From Tubulanus polymorphus (taxonomy: Eukaryota; Nemertea; Palaeonemertea; Tubulaniformes; Tubulanidae): a stretch of DNA of 64,000 nucleotides. The notes under the pieces were generated by a model that was not told the origin of the DNA, did no database searches, and was given only the letters and a program-made list of their open reading frames with translations. Made by a program: the position numbers and the translations under genes. The stretch spans positions 597,855 through 661,854 of the forward strand of contig NC_134030.1 in NCBI RefSeq assembly GCF_964204645.1, given 5' to 3'. Each line of letters starts with the position of its first letter. The stretch's first letter is position 1. This document shows positions 1-14,116 of this stretch, in pieces.

Positions 1-203
1 CAACATCCTGTATTCCTGTATTCCAGCATCCCGTATCGCCTCTAGCCAAACCGCTCATCTTCATCTTAACGTTCTATTTCCCAGCATTCGTTTTGTTCAT
101 CGTTTCCGCTTCCGATTTGTAATTTCTACCGGTTTAATTATTCGTCACGTGGTCAGCGCATGCGCAGCTATTCATATCGTTTAATTGTTTCGTTTCGTTA
201 CAG
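1..203 (+). other. Dlx homeobox intron, 3' part
   Basis: Non-coding sequence that ends in a pyrimidine-rich tract and a cag acceptor at 201-203. A GCGCATGCGC palindrome (NRF-1-type site) lies near 157-166. Confidence 0.85.
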
Positions 204-572
204 GTGAAAATCTGGTTCCAGAACAAACGCTCGAAATTAAAGAAAATCATGAAACAACAAGGAACAACTCCCGGACAGACGGCGCCACCTGGACAACAAC
301 CGCCGCCTGGCGGACAACCGACGAATATGCCTCCGACGCCCCCTAGCGCTCAAACACCGACACCATCAGTACCGCAACAACCTCCAACACCGCCATCTAA
401 CGGACAACCGAACGGTCCGACGAACTCTATGCTACCGCCGCATTCTTCAGTAAGTCCGACGTCGACCTGGCAGGACTTGAGCGGTCCGAATCCGCATAAT
501 TCGTACGCTTGTCTCCCTCAATACTCGTGGTATCCTCAGAACACAATGTGTCAAACATCGCTATTAACTTAA
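204..572 (+). CDS. Dlx: Distal-less/Dlx homeobox protein, last coding exon (5' part outside window)
   Basis: This exon encodes the end of a Dlx-class homeodomain and the whole C-terminal tail of a nuclear transcription factor that, in animals, patterns appendages, nervous system and ectoderm. It opens right after the acceptor ending in ttacag and reads VKIWFQNKRSKLKK, the DNA-recognition helix 3 with the invariant WFQN core. The intron falls inside the homeobox just before this helix, a position typical of Dlx genes. The 122 visible residues continue with a Pro/Gln/Thr-rich tail and finish with YSWYPQ...SLLT, like the conserved YSWY...LLT end of Dlx proteins. The stop is TAA at 570-572. The first two thirds of the homeodomain and the N-terminus lie upstream of base 1. 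The Dlx assignment is close to certain; which paralogue it is cannot be told. Confidence 0.95.
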   Translation: MKIWFQNKRSKLKKIMKQQGTTPGQTAPPGQQPPPGGQPTNMPPTPPSAQTPTPSVPQQPPTPPSNGQPNGPTNSMLPPHSSVSPTSTWQDLSGPNPHNSYACLPQYSWYPQNTMCQTSLLT

Positions 573-953
573 AACAGCTTTATACACTACTAAAACAACA
601 ACAACAACAACAGTGTTAGTAATGCGTACAGTGAGATATAGGTTGGTGCTGTAACAATATACTGTCGCGGTCACGAATTTAAATGTGCAATAGCTGATCG
701 GATACAAGGGATAGATAGAACTTCCTAGAACGGTCCGTTCGCGAGTCCGGATCCGTGCGCATGCGCTCTAACGCCCGCCCGCGCGCTCGTCTGTTACGAC
801 GATACACGACGAACGACAGCGCATGCGCGTCAATCGATGACGACGGAGCACTTGAGAATGAAAACTAGTCTTTTACTAATTAAAATGAAATAAATAAATT
901 GTTGCCCACGGATGTAACTTATTCCGAGGCACTTAAAAATATTTGTAAATAAA
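573..953 (+). other. Dlx 3' untranslated region with poly(A) signals
   Basis: Follows the Dlx stop. Overlapping AATAAA hexamers lie at 889-894 and 893-898, with another at 948-953. A short CAA tract (about 594-610) and two GCGCATGCGC-type palindromes (about 757 and 820) fall inside it. The true cleavage site cannot be chosen by eye. Confidence 0.7.
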
Positions 954-3044
954 ACCGATATATAGATATATATATATATATAAATATAGATATATAGCAT
1001 TCATACTCAGGAGATGAATTTCATTTCATTCCTATAGGTGGCGTCTATTCGCCGATAGATGGCGTTTTCCTCGTCCTATAGACCGTAAATACTAATAGTG
1101 TAATATTGATTGACAGCAGGTTTTTTTTTTCATAGTAGATCAGTTTGTACGGATCGGTGTAATTAATTGTGTATCAGAACGATTTCGCTATCATTGTTTA
1201 ATTCGATAGAATATTTTTACATCCATTTTCGAAGAATCTTTAGATTTAAAGAATAATCATGAATATATATTATATTTGCCGAAAAGTCGAAAAACGTAAG
1301 CCAAAAATTCTAAATAATCTATTGTAAAACGAATTAGTATTTAGGCAATTCCGTTTTTTTGGAAGGTGTAAAATTTCCAGAAGTACTCGACGATATTAGT
1401 CTCGCTTACTTTTAGCTGTCAACTATTTAACCTTTCAATTTACCATCTCTCTCTCGGTCGACGTGTACGCACAGCCACACACGCTTTGTGAGTAGTGTCG
1501 TCTATAAAATATGTAGATTGCTAATTAGACGGATTTTTCCGGTCTGATATTGGCGTTTAACCCTCATCCGAGTAACAATAATCGAGCTGTTAACGAGACG
1601 TCACTTGTTCTGTTATGTTCGTTCGCTTCCTGACGCTTCGGTCTCTTGAGATCTCATTAGATTATATTGATATGTTGAAGATTTAACGAGATTGATGATG
1701 TAGCAGGCAGCGGCAGGTGAGTGTGAGTTCCAGTCGTTCGTGCGGATTGTTCTTTATGAAATCACGCCGACGCAGCGGACGTTTTTGTAACAACGATCGA
1801 ATCAATTAGTCGCACAACAATACGGTCGGTTACAAATCTCGTTAATGTCATGGCTACCGATTTAACGACGCCTTCTGTTGCCGTTGCTCGGAAACTTTAA
1901 GAAGAGAAGTCGGTCGTGCACAGTTTCGAATCGTTAAATCTTTTTGATGCCGAAATTCGAAACGAAATAAAAATCGTCAATTCATAAAAAATGATTATAG
2001 AAATAAATGTATATAGTAAATGACGTCATTTTCTACCGGATTGTGTTCTATTGTGTAATGTTTTAAATATCATCAACAATGTGCGTCGGTTATATTTCTC
2101 CCCAACCGTTGTTTAGCAACAGACTATATTGTATGTAATCAGACGTATGTGTCGGCCATGTTGAATATAATCATTTTCATAGTTTTAGAAAATGTTTTCA
2201 ATTTTGTAGCGCGCGCATGCGCAAACTGAATATATGTCTATGAGTAAAAAACTGCCATTTCTAAAGTCTGTTTCCAATTTCGAAGATACTACTGTATTCT
2301 AATCGTACAAAATACCAAATTATAGTGTGTTACGAAATAAGCTCGGCGAAAATAATGTATCATACCTAAAAAAAAGTCTATGTGACCAGTTTTCACGCGT
2401 CATTGGATGACGTCATTGGCGAGAAAAAAATCGTATGTAAAAAATGAAAAATAAAAGTCAGATATAAAAATACAAGTAAAAAAACTGTATGAATTAATTT
2501 TGATTTTTTTGTGGGTCTTTTATGGTTTGTGAAGTCACACTCCATGGATACACGTGCGCGCATGCGCCGCGCCACCAGCGCTGAGATTGGGAACTCTCAG
2601 ACCTCGGAGGATAGAAGACGACCTTTTTAGCTTCACTTCTAAGAGTAATTTCTAGAACTACGGATTTTTCTCTAAATTCTATTTACGTCGCGGTTACGGA
2701 TGATAAAGACGACCGTTGAATTTTTGAATTCAAAAATAAAATGATTGACGTGCGCGCGCCGTATGCGGTTATTATATATGGATTATTGAAGTCCATAAAC
2801 AGAAACCACGACTTAATAGAAAACAGTATTCATATTTAGATCCCCGGTAAGTTAACATCTACACGGTGGAAATCATTACAATTTTCTATAATCAAATTGA
2901 AATTTTTTTCAACGTCAGATTCTATTGTTTTTTTTTATTTCTATGAGAAATTATCCGTTGAAATCGACGGTTTTTGAATATCTTGCTGTATAACTAGAAT
3001 ATATTGATAAATACATACAATAGAATTTCTACTACACTGTAATA
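954..3044. other. Non-coding DNA downstream of Dlx
   Basis: No gene found in about 2 kb. It contains a short TA-rich tract right after the 3'UTR and GCGCATGCGC-like palindromes near 2212 and 2560. The longest open frame (2393-2575, minus) has no recognisable content. Regulatory DNA for Dlx is possible but unproven. Confidence 0.5.
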
Positions 3045-3210
3045 ATCAATTAAGATAATTTATGAATAACAATGTATTATGAAAATGATTAATGAATTGA
3101 AATAATTAATTGAAGTAATTAATTAGAATGATTTATCAAAATAATTAATTAGAATGATTTATCAAAATAATTAATTAGAATGATTTAATTGAGATAATTA
3201 ATAATTATAT
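3045..3210. repeat. TAATTA-rich short tandem repeat (possible homeodomain site cluster)
   Basis: A unit of about 26 bases built on AATAATTAATTAGAATGATT is repeated about three times, with degenerate copies on either side. TAATTA, the core bound by many homeodomains including Dlx and Antp-class proteins, occurs repeatedly. It lies about 2.5 kb downstream of the Dlx coding end. Regulatory use is inference; simple AT-rich repeat drift would look similar. Confidence 0.6.
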
Positions 3211-3757
3211 TTAGAGTTTCGAAATTTTGCTGATAATAAATCTTCGTTTCGTACAAAAAGTAAAAACCAGGAGAGGAAAATGAAAATACTAAAAAGTATT
3301 CACGAGAAAAACGTATTGAAAATCTGAACGATTAAAGGACACGGATTGGATAGGTACAACGCTAATGGACTAATTTTACAAATTAACAGATTAACTTGAA
3401 TTAACAGATAGTAATTGATGATGCTAAACTGAAAGTTAGGAGATGAATGAATGAATTTATTTTCTCAAATATATGAATATTGGTACAAAAAATTTGCTGC
3501 GATGGATAAAAACAATGTACGAAATAAGTCAAAAACGTGCTTAACCTCTCGGCTTTTTGATTGAGGGACTTGAGGGAATTAATTTGTCCATTCACGCAAA
3601 GTTCACCACAGGTTTGTGTACTGTTATAGCCTGCAAGACTTGGTATTCTATAAAATCTATAGCTTGTTGATAATTGATAGAATATAAAACTAGGTCGAGA
3701 GGGAGAGAGGAGGGGAAATAATTATAGCTTGATATAATTTACTATCATTACAGTATA

Positions 3758-5142
<1,385 letters not shown>

Positions 5143-5214
5143 GGTTCTATGGTGTAATGGTTAGCACTTTGGACTCTGAATCCAGCGATCCGAGTTCGAG
5201 TCTCGGTAGAACCT
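5143..5214 (+). tRNA. tRNA-Gln (anticodon CTG)
   Basis: A complete 72-base cloverleaf without an encoded CCA. The acceptor stem pairs GGTTCTA (5143-5149) with TAGAACC (5207-5213). The D arm carries AATGGTTA in its loop. The anticodon loop CTCTGAA gives CTG, decoding CAG (Gln). The T arm CCGAG-TTCGAGT-CTCGG is intact. The internal Pol III promoter is present (A box around TGGTGTAATGG, B box GTTCGAGTC), and a T-run terminator follows at 5220-5224. No intron. It stands alone in non-coding DNA. Confidence 0.96.
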
Positions 5215-5219
5215 TCTAC

Positions 5220-5224
5220 TTTTT
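5220..5224 (+). terminator. Pol III T-run terminator of tRNA-Gln
   Basis: Five Ts begin six bases after the tRNA 3' end, the usual Pol III stop. Confidence 0.8.
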
Positions 5225-5414
5225 CAGCACCCGAATCTTTGTTATTGTTTTCTTTTCAAATTTTTCCTAATTCCTTTAATTTCTTAACAATTCTATAAAT
5301 TCTAAACCTCTTTTGAACCATCGCTCCGCATCATAAAAACTACTCGGATTAGTATTAATATATATTCACTACGTGTGGACAAAAGCTTTGGCCCATCACT
5401 GTTAAACTCGGATA

Positions 5415-5757
5415 TCAATAAGTCACAATACTGAAGTCATTTCTATTTTTGAGTCTCAATTTGTTTTTCTAATTCTATTTACTAAGTGTAAGTCATCATT
5501 TGTATAAGTCGTCACATTACTGAAGTCATCTCTATTTTTTAGTCTCAATTTGTATTTCTAATTCAATTTACTAAGTGTGTAAGTCATCATTTGGATAAGT
5601 CGTCACATTACTGAAGTCATCTCTATTTTTTAGTCTCAATTTGTATTTCTAATTCAATTTACTAAGTGTGTAAGTCATCATTTGGATAAGTCGTCACATT
5701 ACTGAAGTCATCTCTATTTTTGAGTCTCAATTTGTATTTCTTCATTTATTAAGTGTA
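5415..5757 (-). repeat. 89-bp satellite family, locus 1 (minus orientation)
   Basis: Nearly four units of about 89-90 bases containing actgaagtcat, tctatttttgagtctcaa and aagtcatcattt. These are the reverse complement of the units at 13066-13246 and 20375-21185. Confidence 0.9.
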
Positions 5758-7578
5758 ACTTTTCAACAATCGGCTCAACTATAACCACCTAAGCAATTAA
5801 AATGTTCCGCTATAATTTTTCGATTCTTATGAAATAAATTCCTCGCAACATTTCTTATTGTAAACCGTAATTCTGCGGTGCGGTTCTATCAGCTCATATC
5901 TTGTTTGAATAATATCTACTGGAGATAACAGACGACTGTAGAAATATAACCATAAACACAATGTCCATTTAGAAGGGGTTGGTCAAGTAGGGACCACAAG
6001 CTGATTGTCAGAATAGCATATAAACCAATGGCCCAGCGGGGCGTGGGGTTCATTGTTGTAAGGGTAACCACCGTGATAACCGATACAGAATAGAGTCAAG
6101 AGCACTTCAAATTCTCGACTCCTTATAGGGATGTACTATGGATACGTAGGGTGTCTGATGACTTCTTGAAATAACATATTTTCAAGTAGTTTTACTTCTT
6201 GTCAATTCGTAAAACCACTAAACCAACCAACTTTACAATAACAACAGTTTGACACGAGACACGAGATTCGAGTTGAGAAGATACACAATATCCCCGTGTA
6301 AGAATGAATAAACGAGATTAATCCCAAAATAAATTCAGCAAAACGATGAAACGTTCTTGAATAGAAGTGTATTTAGATTTTGAGCAATAGACGAAGAGGT
6401 CTCAAGATTCGAATTTTCATATGATATAGTTTATTGAAGTACATCGTTTCGGTTTTTCACATCGTAGGGTGGAGAATGTGAGTAGAAACAGAAGTAGGAA
6501 TGAACACGAACTTACAGGACGTGAACAGAAGCTACGGATTTCAGATTATTGTCTTGTAATCCTAGTCGGATTTCAAATATGTAACAGTTCAGTAAGATAG
6601 ACTGGTGTCTGCTGGTTATGAACAATTCTATAAGTAAAAACAAGAATTTTAAACTTAACAGGCAACCAATGGAGACTTTAATTACTTTTTCATTAAATTT
6701 TTTAGAATTTTATCAAGGCCAAGATTGGTGAAAATGGACAAACTTAACTTGGATTTGTTGTGTTCACTATAATTTTGTTTATATAAGTTATTCGCGTGGA
6801 CAACAACAGACGAACTTGTGAAATCTCTCCGACTCGCGTCAGACCGATAATTATTAATGAATCATTAAGGTGTTGAATTCTGTTCGAGGTGGAGAATGAG
6901 GAGAGGTGTGTGGAGCGGGGGGTGCGATTAAAACATGCGATCAAAGACGAATCGAAAAAGACACAAGTCAAAAATTACCCCCAATCGACCCCATACACGA
7001 ATAGATTACGTCATTTTACAATCATTAATAAAATCAATAAAATCGATATAATTGTCGACACACATTGTTGCACACATCTGCGTCGGCGATAGGAATATAA
7101 TATACTAAATTGTCGTATTGTTGACATCAAAGAGTTTTTCAACTACAGGAACCGCGAGAGCAGATGTTCTCAAGCTTGATCTCGGAGGCTGGACGCGTCT
7201 CCCATATAAAGCCATCCAGTCTACTTAATTAGCAAAATAGAATTGATTTATTCTCGTTACTTCTTTTATATTCGGTGTAAGTAGCTCATTTCGTACTTAA
7301 CGACACAAAATGGACAACAATCGAAGCGGTTGAGACTCACACGAGTTCAAACAATACGTCATCGATTCGATCGACAATAGACGTTCGTTTAAAATCGACG
7401 ACTTCCGGTGTTTCACGCCTTGACGCAGGCGCACTTCAATCGTTCGTTTACACAAATAATCTGTTCATTATGTCGCGGAATATTTTTCGAGGATTAACGG
7501 ATTTTGATTTCTGATGTTTTTAAGATAAATCCCGATAACAACTCGAATCATAACAAAACCACGGAAAACGATCATTAC
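5758..7578. other. Non-coding DNA, nothing recognised
   Basis: Short open frames on both strands near 6.7-7.1 kb overlap one another and show no domain or compositional sign of coding. No repeat family was recognised here. Confidence 0.5.
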
Positions 7579-7853
7579 CGGATCATTGTTGGATCATTTT
7601 TGGATCATTGTTGGATCATTGTTGGATCATTGTTGGATCATTGTTGGATCATTGTTGGATCATTGTTGGATCATTGTTGGATCATTGTTGGATCATTGTT
7701 GGATCATTGTTGGATCATTGTTGGATCATTGTTGGATCATTGTTGGATCATTGTTGGATCATTGTTGGACCATTGTTGGATCATTGTTGGATCATTGTTG
7801 GATCATTGTTGGATCATTGTTGGATCATTGTTGGATCATTGTTGGATCATTGT
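7579..7853. repeat. 11-bp minisatellite (unit TTGGATCATTG), about 25 copies
   Basis: A nearly pure array with only one or two substitutions. The 11-base period is not a multiple of three, so each reading frame cycles through the same string and stays open in all three forward frames. The open frames here are therefore artefacts. Confidence 0.97.
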
Positions 7854-7859
7854 TTATAA

Positions 7860-9889
7860 TGATATATTGTTGTGCGTTGAAGTTTTATCTCAAATGCAAA
7901 TAAAGAAGTAAAAAATAGACAATCCAAGAGACAACACAAAGTACACTTTACGTTCTATAAACGTTTCATTTTTTACTATAAATGCAACAATTCCTACTGA
8001 TATTTTTCATATAGCCAAACTCTTGTGAAACTGGTTGTGTTGCCTCTAACGGTCCAGCGAATTCAAATACCACAACACTATATATTAACAGAGTATTGAT
8101 ACGGCATGTCTGTCTGTCAGCCCACCTGCCTGCCTGTCTACCCGCTGTCTGTCCGCCTGTCTGAGAATGAAAATGTGATAAATTTTGTAAGATCGATTTG
8201 AGTAAATATGTGAACCCCTCAATCGACGTTCATATCCATCCATAATATACCCTCCAGCCCTGAAACAGTGAAAACCGTCGGCCCACACGCCTATACCCTG
8301 CAGCCCTAAACCCGTGAAGCCCCTGAACTCACATGCCTATACCCTCCAGCCCTGAAGCCTGAAGCCCATCAGCCTATACCCCTAGACCCTCCAGCTACGA
8401 CCCTAAATGATAATTACACTCAGTGGCCGTTGATTGTTAGGATTATTTAACAAAATGTGCTTGAAATGTAATATAATGATATCACATCTGTTGAAAGGTG
8501 TTGAATATCAGAGTATGGATAGAAGGGGGAAGGGATGAGAGAGGGGGTGGAGAGAGGGGGGCGGAGAGAGAGAGGGGGCCCGTATCGATTGCGACTATAG
8601 CAAGCACCTCTTTTTGACATATAACCAGAAAACTAGATTTATCTATTTAATCTATCGTTTCCTAACTGGCTAAATCACAATATTCATCATAATGATCATC
8701 ATAATTTCAACCAGCTAAGCATCTGAAAGTTACTTTTCTTGGTATGCAGAATATTTGGTTGACTAGCTGAGTGACTCACTATAGCTAGCTAGCTGACTGG
8801 TTGACTGACTAGCTGACTGATTGACTGACTAAGTATTAACCGACTAACTAGCACACTGACCACCTGACTGACTAGCTGGCTGGCTGACTAGTCCCTGATA
8901 TTTTCTCTGACTGATGTAAAAAGAAAAACCCGCACCACGTGTTTAAAAAATACCGGTCGAATTTTCTGGTTTTGCGTCAATAAAAATTCTAAATATAACC
9001 TGAACAATACTCTGAATAACAATCCGACAATAAATTCTACTCTTAGATTAAATCTTGATCCGATGTTATCAGCGAGACTTATAGGCCCCTATTAGCTCGC
9101 CTGCTATATCAGATACGATTGTTAGATATTTTAACATAATTATCGAGATTTTAAAAAAGAGAAAAAAGTCTTTCAGACACACACAAGCGCGCACATAAAT
9201 ATATATACCAGTTTTTCTAAAAGATGCCTGTTCGGTTTTGTTTGCGAATACAAACGGAGTTTCGCTATAAAAACCCGACAAATTGAACCGATAAAAACAG
9301 AGACATAGATATAATGTAACTGGCGAGTACGACTCGGTCGGCAATGTTAATTAATCGTGTGGAGCCATGATTTCTGCGGTCGGTGATTGGTCTATTGTTC
9401 AACTGTCACGGAAACCAGTTTTAAAATTCACCAGAACTCTAAATTTGTGACGCACTATAATCGTGCGTTTAAAACTATTGTTAAAACGAATATCTGAAGT
9501 TGTTCTATTTCGCCAATGTTGAATGCGTCGTAGGTGCCGTGAATCGGTCTGGTGTGGTGAGAGGGCGGTCGGGCACCGGTTGGAATCTACATTTTATTAA
9601 ATAACTTTAGGTAATAAGTCGGTAGTGTATTATTTATTACATGACAACTATGGTATTTATAACTTTAGGGTTATACGAGTGGCGCCACCTGTGGGCGGGT
9701 TTGTGAAACCACAACAAGCAAAACCGTGAGAACATTATCGTGACTTCTTAAGACTTGGATCCCATTGTCTCGTGGGGGGTACATTTTGACAAGTACGTTA
9801 TCTTTTCGTGTAGGTTTTCCTTCGAAATAAGACTTGAAAATTCAAAATTCAAAATGATTACTTTTTTTTAGTAAATGAACGCAAAATTT
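7860..9889. other. Non-coding DNA with simple repeats
   Basis: Contains degenerate CTGT/CCTG repeats (8095-8165), G/A-rich sequence (8522-8580) and GACT/GCTA tetramer-like repeats (8765-8890). No gene recognised. Confidence 0.55.
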
Positions 9890-10090
9890 GAATCCTGGGC
9901 CGGTTGCGCAGTCTAAACCAGGACTATGCATCCAGCCCCTGGGCCTAGTCAGCGGCTAAGTTAGCTTAGATTTGAGACGAACTTAGTTCTGTAACCAATC
10001 AAATAACTAAAGCCTGGACCACTTTTAGACTTTAGTCTCGAATATGAAACCAGGCCCTTGGACTCAGTTCTGCAGCCCCTGGGCTAGTAG
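9890..10090. mobile_element. Degenerate MITE-like element (GGGCCGGTT-type ends)
   Basis: Begins CCTGGGCCGGTTGCGCAGTC and contains retained internal words such as cttagactttagtctcg. It ends near GAAACCAGGCCC, resembling the terminal inverted repeats of the clearer copies at 28011-28150 and 53695-53834. Heavily decayed. Confidence 0.45.
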
Positions 10091-11819
10091 GGTTTGGGTG
10101 TATGGTTGAAATCAGTACATAATCAATTGCGTCCACTTAAAAGTGTCAAATTGTAACTCAGAAATGTTGAACCGGGTCAAAGTTGCAGTTTCATGAAAAT
10201 TTCAACCGAAAAACGATTCGAAATTCTAACTAATAATGGTAATCTGATTGATGTTGAATAAAGTAAATAATAATAGTAATTGAATTTCAAAAAGTTAACA
10301 TGGTTTTCATTTTTCTTTTTTTTGGGTGAAACTTATCATTTGATGGAAATAGATATGGTAACAGTCAGTCGGTGTGACCTGACTCCACGGGACCCCACCT
10401 CCATCAACTAGAGGCGAGAAACCGAGTTCTCAGTCGATCATATTACAATATATACGTATTAAAAATCATTAACGGTAAAATCGCCAGCAGCAGATCAGTA
10501 ACAGTATCAGCTCATCCAGCATCAGCAGCAGCAGCAGCAGCAGCAGCTTTTGTGTCGGTTGATCGAATATTGTTACAAACAAACGTTTGATCATCAAAAA
10601 CACACTTCAACAATCAATGCCGTTGAAATATAAAACGTATTTCTTTATTGCGTGGAACGGCACGACAGATCGTATGAATTTTAGCACGCGAGAACTGTAT
10701 ATATATATATATATATATATACAGTGAGTCATACTTCAATATTTAATTGATTGAAATTCATCTAAATATATATCATATACCGAAATAACAGTACACAAAG
10801 TGTCGTCTGTTGATTGAAGTGTTCATCATCCCGACCCTTCCCATAATACACTCTGTTATATTATAAGGTTGCCGTGATACCGTACGCATTGTTGAACATT
10901 ATTTTCCAACAATGCCGCCGTATCGTAGCAACAACCAAAAATGAAGCCTGTATCGACGAGAGTAAAGTTCGGCTCCCGCCACCGGACTCCACTGTTACTG
11001 ACGTCCCGGCAACCAGTCTGGTCCGCGTACACGCATTTTACAGGTATCCAGAACTCGATCGCCGATCATTTTTCCAACGGTCACGAACCGGGTACAATGA
11101 CCCGTAGTTTAATTAGGGGTGCAATGACCCACAGTTTAATTAGGGGTACAATGACCCGTAGTTTAATTATATATATAACCGATTAATAAAAGGTTTAGAT
11201 TTCTCACCAGTGATTAAGTGATCACAGGGTTGTGATTAAGTGATCACAGGGTTGATCACAGGGTCGATAACAGCTCGTAACATGACGGGAAAATCGATAG
11301 TTTCAGCTACTGGATAATCAATTCAAATAAATACCACTCAATAAAGCGCCGTTAGTTATACTGTTATCGGTGAGAAATACGTCACCGGTGAAATTCGTGT
11401 TAAAATATAGCCATAGATAAAATAAAGCATGTAATTACTGCAATGTGTAACTTATAATTCAGTTAATAGTCGCAATAATTTCTGCGTTAAGCACCTACCA
11501 TCAAAACCGTCATCATCGAAAGCACTTCTAGGTCCAAGTTCACGAAATAGTGGATTCATTCCTAAATCAATTTAATTAGTTAACCGAATTAACTTTATCA
11601 TCAGTTAACCGAATCATTTTAATCAGTTAAAGCGAATCATTTTGATTTAACCGGATTAATTTATTCATTTTACCAAATTAGTGAAGAATAATATAAATTT
11701 TTTAGAGTTCATCTTGCAGGTAACACTAACCAGAAATACTAGAAAGACTTTAGTCTCATAATGTATTATTATTATTTCTTTTTTTAACTTTTTTATATTT
11801 TTACGTTATATCCTGAATA
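10091..11819. other. Non-coding DNA with short repeats
   Basis: Holds an AGC trinucleotide run (10518-10548), a TA tract (10698-10720), a 30-base triplet repeat containing acaatgacccgtagtttaat (11092-11168), a short gtgatcacagggtt repeat (11205-11265), and a degenerate repeat of cagttaaccgaatcatttt (11565-11670). No gene recognised. Confidence 0.55.
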
Positions 11820-11960
11820 TAATAAGACAAAAACCCACTATATGCAGAATAAAAGAATTTAATAACAAGAAATTTATTTATTCGAACAATCTAAAATATA
11901 TAACATACACGACGTTTCGATCTCACCCTAGAGATCATCGTCAGGTGTGACACCGTGGCG
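11820..11960 (-). mobile_element. Retroelement 3'-end fragment with CTGACGA/stem/GAAA motif
   Basis: On the minus strand this reads CTGACGA, a 6-bp stem (GATCTC/GAGATC), GAAACGTCGTG, then an AATAAA-containing tail. The same tail occurs on the plus strand at 24464-24580. Such ends are typical of Penelope-like retroelements; the family call is inference. Confidence 0.5.
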
Positions 11961-13065
11961 TGATTATCGTTCTAATATCCTGTATATATCATACGTCACA
12001 TAGTATTATCAATCATATCAATATCATAGAATGAAATATGTAAAAATATAATTAATTATGAAATGTTACAATATATCAGCGGGACGAAATAAAACATTGT
12101 AATTTACAATTGATTCAAGAACATTTTTGAAAAGAAATTTTTTGGCATTTTCGGTCAATCAAGACTGCGCAACTGGACTAATAGAAGTTTTCCAAATGTA
12201 TCGTTTATACTACGGACAGTTTTGTTTTTTCAAATCAATTACGAAAAAGGAAGTTTTTGACTTGAAAAATAAGTTTCGAAATTGTAGTTACCATCGATAC
12301 ACACAAACACAATGTAACGTAACAATGCTGGCGGTTTAATAACCGGTCGCACCTGCAGCCGTTTATAATAATACAGTCTGCTGCTGCTGGTCCCCGCGGG
12401 AAAACAGCAACAATCAGCACAGCATTCCATCAAAAAATAAGATGGCGCAAGCAACGAGAGAGAGAGTCGTTTGACAGATGAAAAAAAAACAAAACGGGTT
12501 TCATCGTCTCCGTCCGACCTAATACTCAAATATACAACTAGATTTAATATGCAATTACTGGGACCGATAATTGGACAATTATATACAAGAGTTCAGCGGT
12601 CGAAAACGACTGCCAAAATTATGGGTGTAATTATTGCGTTTTGAGACGAGGGCGACTGCGCGCTCTTTGACAATCTAAATGATCAGATAATTACCGTTAA
12701 ATAAATGCTGGTATGTAGATATTAATGTTTATTCGGCGCAGAACTCAACGCTTTTACAGTGTACATGTATATATCCCCCTCATATAGGATATTTATTGTA
12801 TATATATATATATGATGTTTTTGATGATGACTGCAGACTGGACGGGTTCACAAACCTTTACCCTATAATATACACGTAACAGGCGATGAAATATCCATCT
12901 GAAAGAACTCGTGTACTTATTTGAAATCTACGGTCAAATTCTCGAGCTGAAATTGTCATCTGATGATTCGTCATGTTAGTGGGGCCTGAAGTCTCTTTAT
13001 CTTAGGCGCAGTGTAATTGTACATAGTATACTAATTCAAAGGTACAAGTCGTTGTTACGACTTTA
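11961..13065. other. Non-coding DNA, nothing recognised
   Basis: Overlapping minus-strand frames at 12.2-12.5 kb and one plus frame carry no recognisable domain. A short TA tract lies near 12800. Confidence 0.5.
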
Positions 13066-13246
13066 TCCAAATGATGACATACACTTAGAAAATAGAATTA
13101 GAAATTGGGGTTTGAAAATAGAGATGACTTCAGTAATGTGACGACTTATCCAAATGATGACTAACAATTAGTGAATTGAATTAGAAATACAAATTGAGAC
13201 TCAAAAATAGAGATGACTTCAGTAATGTGACGACTTATCCAAATGT
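13066..13246 (+). repeat. 89-bp satellite family, locus 2
   Basis: Two units with actTCAGTAATGTGACGACT and TATCCAAATGATGACT, in the same orientation as the intronic array at 20375-21185. Confidence 0.9.
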
Positions 13247-14040
13247 CGATATTAGCTTTCTTGAGTGGGACTCGGATATGCGATGGATTTTGGGACTGCT
13301 CAAGTTCAACACGCGTTACACAGGTGCTGTTAAACTGGTACTGTTTAGCTGGTACTGTTACCGGTTGTTAAGTATAAAAATACGAATAATCGACAATAAT
13401 CTAATGAAAATGATAAACTCCGTATTATCGTCACGTTTAATCAATTAACGGATTATTCCACGGTTATTCACAACGCGTCGACGCTGATTTTCCTAAATTA
13501 TGATTTTATTGAGGCAAAATATTTGCTAAATTATGAAATACACACGATGTGTATATCGAACGATATACAGTTATAAACAGCAGTTATTTCATCAATTAGC
13601 TTAAGTAATAGTTACATTATAAATCAGAGTCCTGATTTTTCGGCGCTGTTCTATGATACTGGTATATGTAGTACATGTACAGTTAGTTTTTCAACGTAAT
13701 TTCGGTATTGCAGAAAATTGCAGAAAATTGACGCCGAAATTGCCGTCGATGTTTGTATCTGCGCTAGCGGTTAATGTTAGCCGTCTGCAAACAAATTATT
13801 GGAGAAAATTGCGTCAAAATTATAGAAAATATATTCATTCTGTTTACAGATTAATATAAGACTTAATTCGGCGGGTTATTTAGTGGTAATCGGGAAAATA
13901 CACAGCGTGCGACTAGTGGCTCCACCTACAGGATCTATTCATAATCATGTATCATGATAAAAAATGGCGACGCCATTGTTATATGAGATAGATTAATCGA
14001 AATCGCCATCACCATAATATAAACCTGGTCAAGTTGTGGT
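13247..14040. other. Non-coding DNA, nothing recognised
   Basis: AT-rich; the small open frames show no coding character. Confidence 0.45.
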
Positions 14041-14116
14041 GAATCACAGGTTGAGACTCGAACCTGAAACGTCAAAGCGTGGACAACCGGATGCACTAAC
14101 CATTAGACTGACGGAG
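14041..14116 (-). ncRNA. tRNA-derived sequence (pseudo-tRNA or SINE head)
   Basis: On the minus strand it carries an A-box-like segment (TCTAATGGTTAGTGCATCC) and a perfect B-box (GGTTCGAGTCTC) about 30 bases later, spaced as in a tRNA. Acceptor and anticodon stems do not pair well, so a functional tRNA is unlikely. It directly abuts the 14.1-kb minisatellite. Confidence 0.45.

Noticed and set aside
7504-7911. Three overlapping frames encoding LLDHCWIIVGS repeats
   Set aside because: The 11-base repeat cycles through all frames; no unique coding sequence.
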